From: Patescibacteria group bacterium
GTDB lineage: Bacteria; Patescibacteria; ABY1; JAGPKW01
Length of the DNA stretch: 18,593 nt
Direction: 5' to 3'
NCBI GenBank assembly: GCA_021735565.1
Contig: JAIPGT010000007.1
Location: 1 to 18,593 of the forward strand
Part shown: one piece after another, positions 6,557-14,509 of the stretch
Layout of the letters: each line of letters starts with the position of its first letter
Position numbering within the stretch: position 1 is the stretch's first letter
Notes under the pieces: model-generated
Seen by the model: only the letters and a program-made list of their open reading frames with translations
Database searches by the model: none
What the model was told of the DNA's origin: nothing
Program-made: the position numbers and the translations under genes

Positions 6557-7516
6557 ATGGATAAACAAAGAAAAAAATATTTAATAATACTTTTTAGTAT
6601 ATTATTTTTGATTTTATTCTTTTTTATAGCAAGAGCTTCCTTCCAAAGACCAAAAAATTCACCAACAGATCCTGATGCCGATAAAGGATTAATATTTTCT
6701 AGATTAAATGATCCTAATTTAATTATAAATAGAAAATATCCAGAATGTCCTCAAGGAATGAGATATATACCAGAAGGAAATTTTTGTATAGATATATACG
6801 AAGTAACTTGTGATTTAGATGGGGATGGATCTTGTTTAGATGAAGAAAAATATGGTGCAGATATAAATAATAATTCAACAATAGGAGATGTAGTTTATAA
6901 ATATGATCAATATATAAATGAATCAGGGTTAGGATTAGGAGATGAAGATGGTAGTAGTATAGAAAATGCTTATGGATTTTATAGATCATATTCTTTAGAA
7001 AATAGAATTCCATACACAAACATTACAAAAGCTCAAGCTGAAGCTTCGTGTAATTCTTCTGGGAAAAGATTACCAACTCTTTATGAATGGTATTTAGCCT
7101 CACAAGGAACCCAAGATAATAATGGATCATGTAATCAAAATGGTTCGGTTATATCAAATACTGGGCAAACAAATTGCATCTCAAATAATGGAATTTATGA
7201 TATGATAGGTAATGTAGAAGAATTTACAAAAGATGTTTTATATAAAGGATCAGATGAAAAATATTATAATAATGGTTATGAATTAAAAGATGGTTATGTA
7301 GATAGTATTTTAGAAAATGGTTATCCAGAAAACATAGAAACATCTCAAAATAATTTGTATGGAAATGATTATATAAATATAAATGATACAGAAGATAAAT
7401 TAATAATAGTAAAAGGTGGAAAATATAATGATTCAGATAATGCAGGTATATATTCTATAAATACATATAATAATAATTACAAATCAAACACATTAGGATT
7501 TAGATGTGTAAAATAA
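6557..7516 (+). CDS. Membrane-anchored FGE-fold (SUMF1-like) surface protein
   Basis: Protein of 319 aa with a lysine-rich start and one N-terminal membrane helix (about 8-24), and the rest probably outside the cell. Residues about 61-319 fit the formylglycine-generating-enzyme/sulfatase-modifying fold, a C-type-lectin relative: RYIPEGNFCIDIYEVT (69-84), ITKAQAEASC (156-165), SGKRLPTLYEWYLAS (168-182), YDMIGNVEEFTKD (214-226), KGGKYND (286-292) and the terminal GFRCVK. The true enzyme needs a pair of cysteines in the block after the GG motif; none lie there, so enzyme activity is unlikely. Inside the fold, Asp86 to Glu97 reads as an EF-hand loop (DLDGDGSCLDEE), suggesting calcium binding. Eight cysteines (64, 77, 85, 93, 165, 192, 207, 317) could form disulfides. 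Function unknown; binding or adhesion is a guess. It has its own leaderless promoter. Confidence 0.8.
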   Translation: MDKQRKKYLIILFSILFLILFFFIARASFQRPKNSPTDPDADKGLIFSRLNDPNLIINRKYPECPQGMRYIPEGNFCIDIYEVTCDLDGDGSCLDEEKYGADINNNSTIGDVVYKYDQYINESGLGLGDEDGSSIENAYGFYRSYSLENRIPYTNITKAQAEASCNSSGKRLPTLYEWYLASQGTQDNNGSCNQNGSVISNTGQTNCISNNGIYDMIGNVEEFTKDVLYKGSDEKYYNNGYELKDGYVDSILENGYPENIETSQNNLYGNDYININDTEDKLIIVKGGKYNDSDNAGIYSINTYNNNYKSNTLGFRCVK

Positions 7517-7527
7517 TTTAATTTTTT

Positions 7528-7908
7528 ATGTCTATAAAAAAATACATATTCATAATGTTGATATCTACCATCATATGTTTTATGAGCAGTTTTTTCATTA
7601 TGTTATCAACAGATCCTTATTTAATGGGGCTTGGAGGTTTTATTTTATTTTATATTAGTTTAGGACTTTCTTTTGTTGGAACATTTTCAATTTTAGGTTT
7701 TTTAATAAGAAGTTTATTCAAAAATAAAGAAGCTAATTTTAAAATAATTATAGACTCATTTAGACAATCAATTTGGATTTCATTTATAATAATATTTTAT
7801 TTATTACTTAAAGGGCTAGATTTTTATAGAATTTGGATATTTATATTATTTATATTATTTATATTATTTTTAGAATATATATTTTCATCAAGAAGAAGAA
7901 TAAATTAG
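7528..7908 (+). CDS. Conserved four-helix membrane protein, CPR-type
   Basis: Integral membrane protein of 126 aa with about four transmembrane helices (roughly 5-26, 31-62 with the GF-LFY-SLGLSFVGTFS pattern, 80-95 and 101-118), a conserved-looking SFRQS motif before the third helix and a basic C-terminus (SSRRRIN). I recognise the pattern from uncharacterised proteins common in Patescibacteria, often close to pheS; no function is known. It starts 11 nt after the FGE-fold gene without a promoter of its own or a ribosome binding site, so it is probably co-transcribed with that gene. The family memory is from general knowledge and was not searched. Confidence 0.72.
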   Translation: MSIKKYIFIMLISTIICFMSSFFIMLSTDPYLMGLGGFILFYISLGLSFVGTFSILGFLIRSLFKNKEANFKIIIDSFRQSIWISFIIIFYLLLKGLDFYRIWIFILFILFILFLEYIFSSRRRIN

Positions 7909-7913
7909 CAAAC

Positions 7914-7943
7914 TTTACATTTAATATATAAAATTGCTAAAAT
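7914..7943 (+). promoter_or_regulatory. Promoter of pheST
   Basis: TTTACA (7914-7919), an 18-bp spacer and TAAAAT (7938-7943) with an upstream TG (7935-7936). The leader would be about 26 nt, too short for a T-box or a pheST attenuator peptide. An inverted repeat, TTAGCAA (7905-7911) and TTGCTAA (7934-7940), brackets the -35 and overlaps the -10. Confidence 0.6.
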
Positions 7944-7975
7944 ACAAATCAATTAAAGTTAAATAATAAAAGCAT

Positions 7976-8995
7976 ATGGAAGAAAAATTAAAAAAACTTA
8001 AAGAAAGTATTGAAAATCAAGTAAAAGAATTAAAAAATAAAGAAGATTTAGAAATATTATATAAAGAAACTCTAGGAAAAAAATCAGATTTTAATAAAAT
8101 ATTAAGATCTTTATCGGATTTATCAATAGAAGAAAAAAAACAGATTGGACCAATAGCAAATGAAGTAAAAAATAGTATAAATAAAATATTTGAAGATAAA
8201 AGATTGGATTTAGAAAATGAAGAGATAAATTTAAAATTAAAGAAAGATAAAATTGATTTAACATTAGACATCAATAAAGAAGAATCAGGTAGTTTAAATC
8301 CAATTACAAAAATACAATATGAATTAGAAGAGATATTCAAAGGCATGGGCTTTGCTATATATGATGGTCCTGAATTAGAATTAGATTATTATAATTTTGA
8401 AGCTTTAAATATACCAAAACACCATCCAGCAAGAGATATGCAAGATACTTTTTATATAAATAAAGAGCAAGTTTTAAGAACTCAAACATCAAACCTCCAA
8501 GTAAGGGCTATGAAAGAATTTGGGGCTCCCCTTAAAGTTATAATTCCTGGGAAAGTATATAGAAATGAAGATTTAGATGCATGTCATGAACACACATTTC
8601 ATCAATTAGAAGGTGTTGTTATAGATAAGAATATAAATTTATCACACCTTATTAGTACAATGAATTTAGTTATTTCTAAGATATTTAATAAAGAAATAGA
8701 AACAAGAGTAAGGCCTGGATATTTTCCTTTTGTAGAGCCTGGTATTGAAATAGACATAAAATGTACAATATGCGGAGGATCAGGTTGCCCTTCTTGTAAA
8801 AATACAGGATGGTTAGAAATTCTTCCTGGAGGTTTGGTTCATCCTAATGTAATTAAAGCAGGAGATTTAGATCCAGAAGAATATTCAGGATTTGCATTTG
8901 GTTTAGGATTAACAAGATTAGTAATGATGAAATATGGAATTTCAGACATAAGAGAAATTATGTCGGGAGATTTGAGATTTATTAAACAATTTTAA
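7976..8995 (+). CDS. pheS: Phenylalanyl-tRNA synthetase alpha subunit
   Basis: Catalytic subunit of the heterotetrameric class II enzyme that charges tRNA-Phe; it works with PheT, encoded 8 nt downstream. An N-terminal coiled-coil tRNA-contacting arm (about 1-90) precedes the catalytic domain. Visible blocks are HPARDMQDTFY (150-160), VLRTQTSNLQ (166-175), YRNEDLDACHEHTFHQLEG (195-213) and FAFGLGLTRLVMMKYG (307-321), ending with DLRFIKQF as expected. Between FPFVEPGIEID and TGWLEIL is a four-Cys cluster (Cys263, 266, 271, 274) that can bind zinc, a known variant in many bacterial lineages. At 339 aa it is full length. The first gene of the pheST operon, it starts with no Shine-Dalgarno sequence. 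Confidence 0.97.
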   Translation: MEEKLKKLKESIENQVKELKNKEDLEILYKETLGKKSDFNKILRSLSDLSIEEKKQIGPIANEVKNSINKIFEDKRLDLENEEINLKLKKDKIDLTLDINKEESGSLNPITKIQYELEEIFKGMGFAIYDGPELELDYYNFEALNIPKHHPARDMQDTFYINKEQVLRTQTSNLQVRAMKEFGAPLKVIIPGKVYRNEDLDACHEHTFHQLEGVVIDKNINLSHLISTMNLVISKIFNKEIETRVRPGYFPFVEPGIEIDIKCTICGGSGCPSCKNTGWLEILPGGLVHPNVIKAGDLDPEEYSGFAFGLGLTRLVMMKYGISDIREIMSGDLRFIKQF

Positions 8996-9003
8996 TTATA
9001 GAT

Positions 9004-11466
9004 ATGTATATTTCCTTAAATAAAATTAAACAATATATAGAAATACCAGAAAATATAACCCCATATGATATTGGAGAAAAATTAACATTACATACTGTTG
9101 AGATAGATGAAATAATAAATAAAGAAAAAGAGTTCAAAAATATAGTAATAGGAAAGATTGAAAAAGTAGAAAAACATCCAAACGCAGATAAACTTAATAT
9201 TTGCCAAGTTTCAATAGAAAAAAGTAAAGGTATTTTTAAAAAAGGAGCAGAAAATAATATACAAATAGTTTGTGGTGGTACTAATGTAGAAAAAGGAATG
9301 TACGTAGCAGTAGCATTACCTGGATCTTTTGTAAAATGGCATGGAGAAGGGGATTTACAAGAAATAAAAGAAACCAAAATTAGAGATATAAAAAGTTTTG
9401 GTATGATTTGTTCTTCAAAAGAAATAGGCTTATTCGATATATTCCCAGAAGAAGAAGGGCAAATTTTAAATTTAAGTGAAGTAAAAAAACACAATTCTCA
9501 TTTAAAAATTAATGAGGGAGAAAATATTTCAGAAGCATTAGAATTAAATGATTTTATTTATGATATAGATAATAAATCAATTACCAATAGGCCTGATTTA
9601 TGGAGTCATTACGGAATGGCTAGAGAAATAAGTGCAATATTTAATTTAAAATTAAAACAATTAACACTTAAACCTTTTAAAACTTTAGATTATACACAAT
9701 TAAAAACAAATATAGAAAATGAAGATTTATGCCAAAATTATACAGCAGTTGTGATAGAAAATATTGAATTAAAAGAGTCTCCATATTGGCTAAAAAAAGA
9801 ATTATATTTATTAAATCAAAAACCAATAAATAATATAGTTGATTTAGCAAATTATGTTATGTATGAAATTGGGCAACCATTACATACTTTTGATGCAGGA
9901 AAAGTTTCTAATAAAATATATATAAGAGAAGCAAAAGCAGATGAAAAAATAGTAACTTTAGATGATAAAGAGGAAAAATTAGACAATTCTATGCTAATTA
10001 TAGCAGATTCTATAAAACCAATAGCTATAGCAGGAATTATAGGCGGAAAAGATTCTGGAGTTTCTTCATATACAAAAAGTATAATACTAGAATCAGCAAA
10101 TTTTGATGGAATAAATATTAGAAAAACTTCTAGTAAATTAAATATAAGAACGGAAGCTAGTGCTAGATTTGAAAAACAACAAGATCCAAATTTATGTAAT
10201 ATAGGATTTATAAGATATATAAATTTACTTTCAGAAATTTCTGATTCAAATATTAAAATTCAAGAAATAAAAAATATTAAAAATTTTGAAGAAGATGAAT
10301 TAGGAATAATAAGAATTGATAAAGATTTTATAAATAAAAAAATAGGAAAAGATTTTACAGATAAAGAAATTAAGCATATTTTAACTAAATTAAATTTTGA
10401 AGTTTCTGAAAATAAAAATGAATATATTATAAATATACCTACTTTTAGATTAGAAGATATAAAAATTAAAGAAGATATAGTAGAAGAAATAGCAAGAATG
10501 CATGGATATAATAATATAAAACAAACACCTCTTTATTCAGAAATAAATCCAGTTATAAATAATGATTTAAGAAGATTAGAAAAAAGAATAAAAAATATAC
10601 TAATAGGTTGTGGATATAATGAAAGTTTTAGTTATTCTTTTTTATCAAAAAAAGATCTAGATTTATTTGAAATAAAAAGTGAAGATTTAATAAAAGTAAA
10701 AAATCCATTATCAAAAGATGCTGAATATTTGAGAGATAATTTAATAATTGGGCAGATAAAAAATTTATTAAAAAATATTAAAAATGAAAAAGAAATAAAA
10801 TTATTTGAAATTTCTAGAGTTTTTGATTCTAAATTAAAAAATAAATATAAAGATCTTCCTTATCAAAATTATCATTTAGCTTGTTTATATTATTTAGAAA
10901 AAGAAGAAGATATAATATATAAAATAAAAAATACGCTAGAAAAAATATTTGATATAGAAAAAATAAGATTTTATTATAAAAATTCTAATAAAGTTTTAAG
11001 CTATCTACACCCAGAAAGATATATAGATATTATGATTGGGCAAGAAAAACAAGGATTTTTATCAGAAATTCATCCTAAAATATTATCTAAATTAAAAATA
11101 AAAGACAGAATAGGAATTTTTGAAATAGATTTTGAGCTTTTTTCTGAATTTTCAAAAAGAAAAAATATAGAATATAAAGAATTTTCAAAAATACAAGAAT
11201 CTAATATGGATATAAGTATTGTTATAAAAAATAATATTAATTGGCAAGAAATAAAAGAATGTATAGAAAAATCAAGTAAAAATATTACTAAAATAAAAGT
11301 TTTTGATATTTTCAAAAATGAAAAAATAGGTGAAGATAAAAAATCAATATCATTTAATATAAGTTTTGGAAATTTTAGTAAAACTCCAAAATCTGAAGAT
11401 ATAGAAAAAATATGGAAAGATGTTTTAGAAAATTTAAAAAGAGAATTTGACGCAAAATTACGTTAA
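9004..11466 (+). CDS. pheT: Phenylalanyl-tRNA synthetase beta subunit
   Basis: Large subunit of PheRS, 820 aa and full length. In order: an EMAP/OB-fold tRNA-binding domain at about 40-150 (IGKIEKVEKHPNADKLNICQ, then GTNVEKGMYVAVALPGSFV), the B3/B4 editing region at about 210-400 (NIVDLANYVMYEIGQPLHTF), the B5 domain at about 430-510 (EDIVEEIARMHGYNNI), a catalytic-like core, and the anticodon-binding FDX-ACB domain at about 725-820. The B3/B4 domain is present, so editing of mischarged tyrosine is plausible. It begins 8 nt after pheS without a ribosome binding site and ends 26 nt before a perfect palindrome with a T tract that probably terminates the operon. Confidence 0.97.
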   Translation: MYISLNKIKQYIEIPENITPYDIGEKLTLHTVEIDEIINKEKEFKNIVIGKIEKVEKHPNADKLNICQVSIEKSKGIFKKGAENNIQIVCGGTNVEKGMYVAVALPGSFVKWHGEGDLQEIKETKIRDIKSFGMICSSKEIGLFDIFPEEEGQILNLSEVKKHNSHLKINEGENISEALELNDFIYDIDNKSITNRPDLWSHYGMAREISAIFNLKLKQLTLKPFKTLDYTQLKTNIENEDLCQNYTAVVIENIELKESPYWLKKELYLLNQKPINNIVDLANYVMYEIGQPLHTFDAGKVSNKIYIREAKADEKIVTLDDKEEKLDNSMLIIADSIKPIAIAGIIGGKDSGVSSYTKSIILESANFDGINIRKTSSKLNIRTEASARFEKQQDPNLCNIGFIRYINLLSEISDSNIKIQEIKNIKNFEEDELGIIRIDKDFINKKIGKDFTDKEIKHILTKLNFEVSENKNEYIINIPTFRLEDIKIKEDIVEEIARMHGYNNIKQTPLYSEINPVINNDLRRLEKRIKNILIGCGYNESFSYSFLSKKDLDLFEIKSEDLIKVKNPLSKDAEYLRDNLIIGQIKNLLKNIKNEKEIKLFEISRVFDSKLKNKYKDLPYQNYHLACLYYLEKEEDIIYKIKNTLEKIFDIEKIRFYYKNSNKVLSYLHPERYIDIMIGQEKQGFLSEIHPKILSKLKIKDRIGIFEIDFELFSEFSKRKNIEYKEFSKIQESNMDISIVIKNNINWQEIKECIEKSSKNITKIKVFDIFKNEKIGEDKKSISFNISFGNFSKTPKSEDIEKIWKDVLENLKREFDAKLR

Positions 11467-11492
11467 TTATATTTATATATTATATAATGTAG

Positions 11493-11517
11493 TGGCCAAC
11501 CATGGTTGGCCATTTTT
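11493..11517 (+). repeat. Palindromic repeat 4, pheT terminator
   Basis: The perfect 20-bp palindrome TGGCCAACCATGGTTGGCCA (11493-11512) is followed by TTTTT. It shares the 15-nt core CAACCATGGTTGGCC with repeat 1, 8.6 kb away, and the flank ATGTAG resembles TTGTAG. Its place after pheT and the T tract give it the form of an intrinsic terminator. Confidence 0.78.
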
Positions 11518-11528
11518 ATTTTATTAAA

Positions 11529-11564
11529 ATGTGGGGAACACGCCATTATATGGGAACGCATATA
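11529..11564 (+). repeat. Degenerate GTGGGAACGCGCC repeat copies
   Basis: ATGTGGGGAACACGCC (11529-11544) matches the left arm of the intact repeat at 11570 except for one extra G and one G-to-A change. A second fragment, TGGGAACGC (11551-11559), lies inside a small hairpin with arms TATATG and CATATA. They look like decayed partial copies. Confidence 0.55.
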
Positions 11565-11569
11565 AAATC

Positions 11570-11601
11570 ATGTGGGAACGCGCCGTGGCGCGTTCCCACA
11601 T
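11570..11601. repeat. Palindromic repeat 5, intact long hairpin
   Basis: Perfect 15-bp arms (11570-11584 and 11587-11601, beginning ATGTGGGAACGCGCC) flank a GT centre. It is strongly GC-rich within an AT-rich spacer and has no T tract, so it is not a typical terminator. Its sequence is distinct from repeats 1-4. Confidence 0.78.
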
Positions 11602-11616
11602 TAATTTCAAAATAAA

Positions 11617-11646
11617 ACATAATTATAAAAAACATAATTATAAAAA
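11617..11646. repeat. Exact 15-bp tandem repeat
   Basis: The unit ACATAATTATAAAAA occurs twice head to tail (11617-11631 and 11632-11646). Each unit holds the small palindrome ATAATTAT. It sits about 90-120 bp upstream of the gyrB -10. It may be simple slippage or a binding site; nothing else supports a function. Confidence 0.6.
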
Positions 11647-11730
11647 AATGTGCAAATTTAAAATATAAATAATTATATTATAAAAAACCATAAATTTTTA
11701 ACACAATACATGGCATTTTACCTTTATTTA

Positions 11731-11739
11731 TGATAGAAT
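11731..11739 (+). promoter_or_regulatory. Extended -10 promoter of gyrB
   Basis: TGA plus TAGAAT (11734-11739) is an extended -10 element identical to the one proposed for the divergently oriented tmk. The -35 region is poor. Initiation near 11746 gives a leader of about 27 nt without a Shine-Dalgarno sequence. Confidence 0.5.
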
Positions 11740-11772
11740 AATAAAATTAGAACAGTTAAGAATATTAATTTT

Positions 11773-13686
11773 ATGATAAAACAAACAAGCTATAATGCAG
11801 ATAGTATTCAAGTTTTAGAAGGATTAGAGCCAGTTAGAAAAAGACCTGGAATGTATATTGGTAATACTGCCTCTACAGGATTACATCATTTAATATGGGA
11901 AGTTGTTGATAACTCTATAGATGAAGCAATAGCGGGATATTGTAATACAATAGAAGTTATTTTAATGAAAGATGGATGGGTATCTATTACTGATAATGGA
12001 AGAGGAATTCCAGTAGAAAAACATGCTAAAACAGGAAAAAGCGCATTAGAAACTGTTCTTACAGTTTTACATGCAGGTGGAAAATTTGAAAGAGGAGATG
12101 GATATAAAGTTGCAGGAGGGCTTCATGGAGTTGGTGTTTCAGTTGTAAATGCATTATCTACAACCTTAATAGCAGAAGTAAAAAGGGATGGAAAAATATA
12201 TAAACAAGAATTTAATTTAGGAAAAGCTAAAGGCGAAATAGAAGCTATAGGCAAAACAGACAAAACTGGAACAACTATAACTTTTAAACCAGATGAAAAT
12301 ATATTTACCGTCACTGATTTTAGTATAGAAAAAATATTAACTCACTTAAGACAACAAACTTATCTTACAAAAAAGGTAAAAATGGCCATTATAGACAGGA
12401 GAGAAGAAGAAGAGGAAAGATATAATTTTTATTTTGAAGGTGGAATAAAATCATATATCAAACATTTAAATAAATCAAAACAAGCAGTACAAAATGAAGT
12501 TTTTTATTTTGAAAAAGAACAAGAAGATATAAATGTAGAAATATCTCTTCAATATTCAAATGATTACAATGAAAATGTTCTTGCTTTTGCTAATAATATA
12601 TATAATCCAGAAGGTGGAACTCATATTTCAGGATTTAGAACTTCACTTACTAGAACCTTAAATGCTTATGCTAAAGCAAAAAATTATTTAAAAGATAAGG
12701 ATCCTAATTTTACGGGTGATGATGTAAAAGAAGGTCTTACTGCTGTTGTTAGTGTAAAAATACCGGAACCTCAATTTGAAGGACAAACAAAAGCAAAGCT
12801 TGGAAATGTTGAAGTAAAAAGTGTTGTTGAAAATCTATTTAAAGAAGCTTTTAATTATTTTCTAGAAGAGAATCCTAAAGATGCAGAAGCTATAATAAAA
12901 AAATGTTCTATATCAGCACAAGCTAGAAACGCAGCAAGGGCAGCTAGAGAAAATATATTAAGAAAATCAGCATTTGACGGCATAACTCTTCCTGGGAAAT
13001 TGGCAGATTGCTCATCAAAAAGTGTAGAAGAAACAGAAATTTTTATAGTTGAGGGAGATTCTGCAGGAGGATCTGCAAAACAAGGTAGAGATAGAAGATT
13101 TCAAGCAATATTACCTTTATGGGGAAAAATGTTAAATACTCAAAGATCTAGAATAGATAAAGTTTTAAAATCAGATAAAATGACTCCACTTGTTGTTGCA
13201 TTAGGTACTAATATTGGAGAAAATTTTGATTTAAGAAAATTAAGATATGGAAAAGTTATAATAATGACAGATGCTGATGTTGATGGTGCTCATATAGCAA
13301 CTTTATTACTTACATTTTTCTACAAATATTTTAGACCATTAGTAGAACAGGGACACATTTTTTTAGCAGTTCCTCCTTTATATTCAATACGTAAAGGTAA
13401 AAAATTAGAATATTTTTATAATGAAGAAGAATTACAAAATCATTTAAAAAATAGAAAAGTTGATGAAAAATTTGATATCCAAAGATATAAAGGTTTGGGA
13501 GAAATGAATCCAAATCAATTATGGGATACAACAATGAATCCTGATTCAAGAAGAATAAAAAGAATAGAAATAGATGATTTTGAAAAAGCAGATGAAGTTT
13601 TTGAAATGTTAATGGGGCAAGAAGTAGCTCCAAGAAGAAGATTTATAGAAACTCATGCAAGAAGTGTAGAAAATTTAGACGTATAA
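11773..13686 (+). CDS. gyrB: DNA gyrase subunit B
   Basis: ATPase subunit of type IIA topoisomerase, which with GyrA introduces negative supercoils. The GHKL ATPase domain shows Glu43 (general base) and Asn47 in EVVDNSIDEAIAG, Asp74 in ITDNGRGIP, the ATP lid GGLHGVGVSVVNALS (115-129) and the QTKAKLGN segment (338-345). The TOPRIM domain has Glu427 (VEGDSAGGSAKQGRDR) and Asp500/Asp502 (MTDADVDGAH). The C-terminus carries QRYKGLGEMNPNQLWDTTM and is complete at 637 aa. ParE is close in sequence; GyrB is preferred from the overall pattern, but gyrA or parC is not in view to settle it. Trp450 (LPLWGKMLN) stands where many GyrB proteins have Arg or Lys, near the classical quinolone-region site. It is a single-gene unit that meets tmk head-on. 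Confidence 0.93.
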   Translation: MIKQTSYNADSIQVLEGLEPVRKRPGMYIGNTASTGLHHLIWEVVDNSIDEAIAGYCNTIEVILMKDGWVSITDNGRGIPVEKHAKTGKSALETVLTVLHAGGKFERGDGYKVAGGLHGVGVSVVNALSTTLIAEVKRDGKIYKQEFNLGKAKGEIEAIGKTDKTGTTITFKPDENIFTVTDFSIEKILTHLRQQTYLTKKVKMAIIDRREEEEERYNFYFEGGIKSYIKHLNKSKQAVQNEVFYFEKEQEDINVEISLQYSNDYNENVLAFANNIYNPEGGTHISGFRTSLTRTLNAYAKAKNYLKDKDPNFTGDDVKEGLTAVVSVKIPEPQFEGQTKAKLGNVEVKSVVENLFKEAFNYFLEENPKDAEAIIKKCSISAQARNAARAARENILRKSAFDGITLPGKLADCSSKSVEETEIFIVEGDSAGGSAKQGRDRRFQAILPLWGKMLNTQRSRIDKVLKSDKMTPLVVALGTNIGENFDLRKLRYGKVIIMTDADVDGAHIATLLLTFFYKYFRPLVEQGHIFLAVPPLYSIRKGKKLEYFYNEEELQNHLKNRKVDEKFDIQRYKGLGEMNPNQLWDTTMNPDSRRIKRIEIDDFEKADEVFEMLMGQEVAPRRRFIETHARSVENLDV

Positions 13687-13689
13687 ATA

Positions 13690-13723
13690 AAAAAACACGT
13701 TTTTACATAAAAACGTGTTTTTT
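13690..13723. terminator. Bidirectional terminator between gyrB and tmk
   Basis: Perfect 15-bp arms, AAAAAACACGTTTTT (13690-13704) and AAAAACGTGTTTTTT (13709-13723), around an ACAT loop. With A tracts on one side and T tracts on the other, the hairpin ends in a U tract in both directions. It begins 3 nt after the gyrB stop and ends 2 nt before the tmk stop, serving both convergent genes. Confidence 0.92.
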
Positions 13724-13725
13724 GT

Positions 13726-14403
13726 TTAATTTAATATTTTTATTATTTTTTTCCAAATCATTTCATGAATTTCTTGAATAGACATTATTTCATTATTTTT
13801 TACACAATTTACAGTTTCCCAATTTTCTTTTTTGGCAACATGTTTATAAGCATTTGCAGCATTTTTTAAATGATTTAAATCAGCTTCATGTATATCTCTT
13901 TTTTTATCTGTATAAGATCTTTTTTCTTTATTATCAACTAATTTTTGACTTATTTCTGGATCAACATATAAAAAAATATTCATATCTTCTTTTGGAATTT
14001 TAAAAATATTATATTCCAAATCATTTTCCCAATCTAAAAACTTATCTCTTTCTTCTAAATTTTCTATTTTTCCAGCTTGATGACCTTTATTTGCAGAAGT
14101 ATATCTATTACAAATTATATTATATCCCTCATTTATTAATTTTTTCATTTCAAATGAAGCAGCATATCTATCCACGGCATAAAAAATCGATCCTCTATAA
14201 GGCCCAACTTCATTAGCTGTTCCAAATTTTCCATTTAAATATTCTTCTACCATTCCAGCAGATTTTTCCCCGTATCTAGGGAAATCAAACATTTTAACTT
14301 TTATATTTTCTTTTTCTAGTCTTTCTACTAAAAGTTTAGTTTGAGTTCCTTTCCCAGAACCATCAGTTCCGCATATAACAATTAATTTACCTTTTTTATT
14401 CAT
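13726..14403 (-). CDS. tmk: Thymidylate kinase
   Basis: P-loop kinase of 225 aa that phosphorylates dTMP to dTDP with ATP. The Walker A loop is GTDGSGKGT (12-20). The substrate region shows DFPRYGEKSAGMVEEYLNG (40-58), VDRYAAS (77-83) and NRYTSANKGHQ (99-109), and the lid region contains KRSYTDKKRDIHE. The DFPRYGEKS form and the RGSIFYAVDR segment fit the Tmk branch found in Patescibacteria and some archaea rather than the E. coli type. It is transcribed divergently from the dTMP-synthesis operon that starts at 14549, with 145 bp between the two start codons, and uses the product of that operon. It has no Shine-Dalgarno sequence. It ends at the terminator shared with gyrB. Confidence 0.94.
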   Translation of the reverse strand: MNKKGKLIVICGTDGSGKGTQTKLLVERLEKENIKVKMFDFPRYGEKSAGMVEEYLNGKFGTANEVGPYRGSIFYAVDRYAASFEMKKLINEGYNIICNRYTSANKGHQAGKIENLEERDKFLDWENDLEYNIFKIPKEDMNIFLYVDPEISQKLVDNKEKRSYTDKKRDIHEADLNHLKNAANAYKHVAKKENWETVNCVKNNEIMSIQEIHEMIWKKIIKILN

Positions 14404-14436
14404 AATAAAAAGATTAAAATTTAAAAATATTATTTA

Positions 14437-14445
14437 ATTCTATCA
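14437..14445 (-). promoter_or_regulatory. Extended -10 promoter of tmk
   Basis: Read on the minus strand, TGA plus TAGAAT occupies 14445 down to 14437, the same nine bases as in the gyrB promoter. Initiation near 14430 gives a leader of about 27 nt. No clear -35 is present. Confidence 0.5.
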
Positions 14446-14509
14446 TTTTTTTGAAATAATTTGGAGTAAGAAAAATAAAACTTTTCAACTTTAAAATTAA
14501 GAATATAAA

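Larger units (their letters stand above)
11467..11772. other. Gene-free spacer with repeats and gyrB promoter
   Basis: This 306-bp stretch holds no credible gene. In order: a terminator-like palindrome (11493-11517), a cluster of GTGGGAACGCGCC-type repeats (11529-11601), an exact 15-bp tandem repeat (11617-11646), about 80 bp of A/T-rich DNA without clear structure, and an extended -10 promoter for gyrB. Confidence 0.7.

Noticed and set aside
8982..9494. Minus-strand reading frame of 170 codons inside pheT, and other long antisense frames
   Set aside because: They lie opposite well-identified genes, have low-complexity Leu/Ile/Phe/Ser-rich translations typical of the complement of A-rich coding DNA, and lack promoters or conserved motifs.
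11617..11760. Replication origin beside gyrB
   Set aside because: No DnaA-box cluster, dnaA or dnaN is present; the AT-rich spacer and tandem repeat are not enough.
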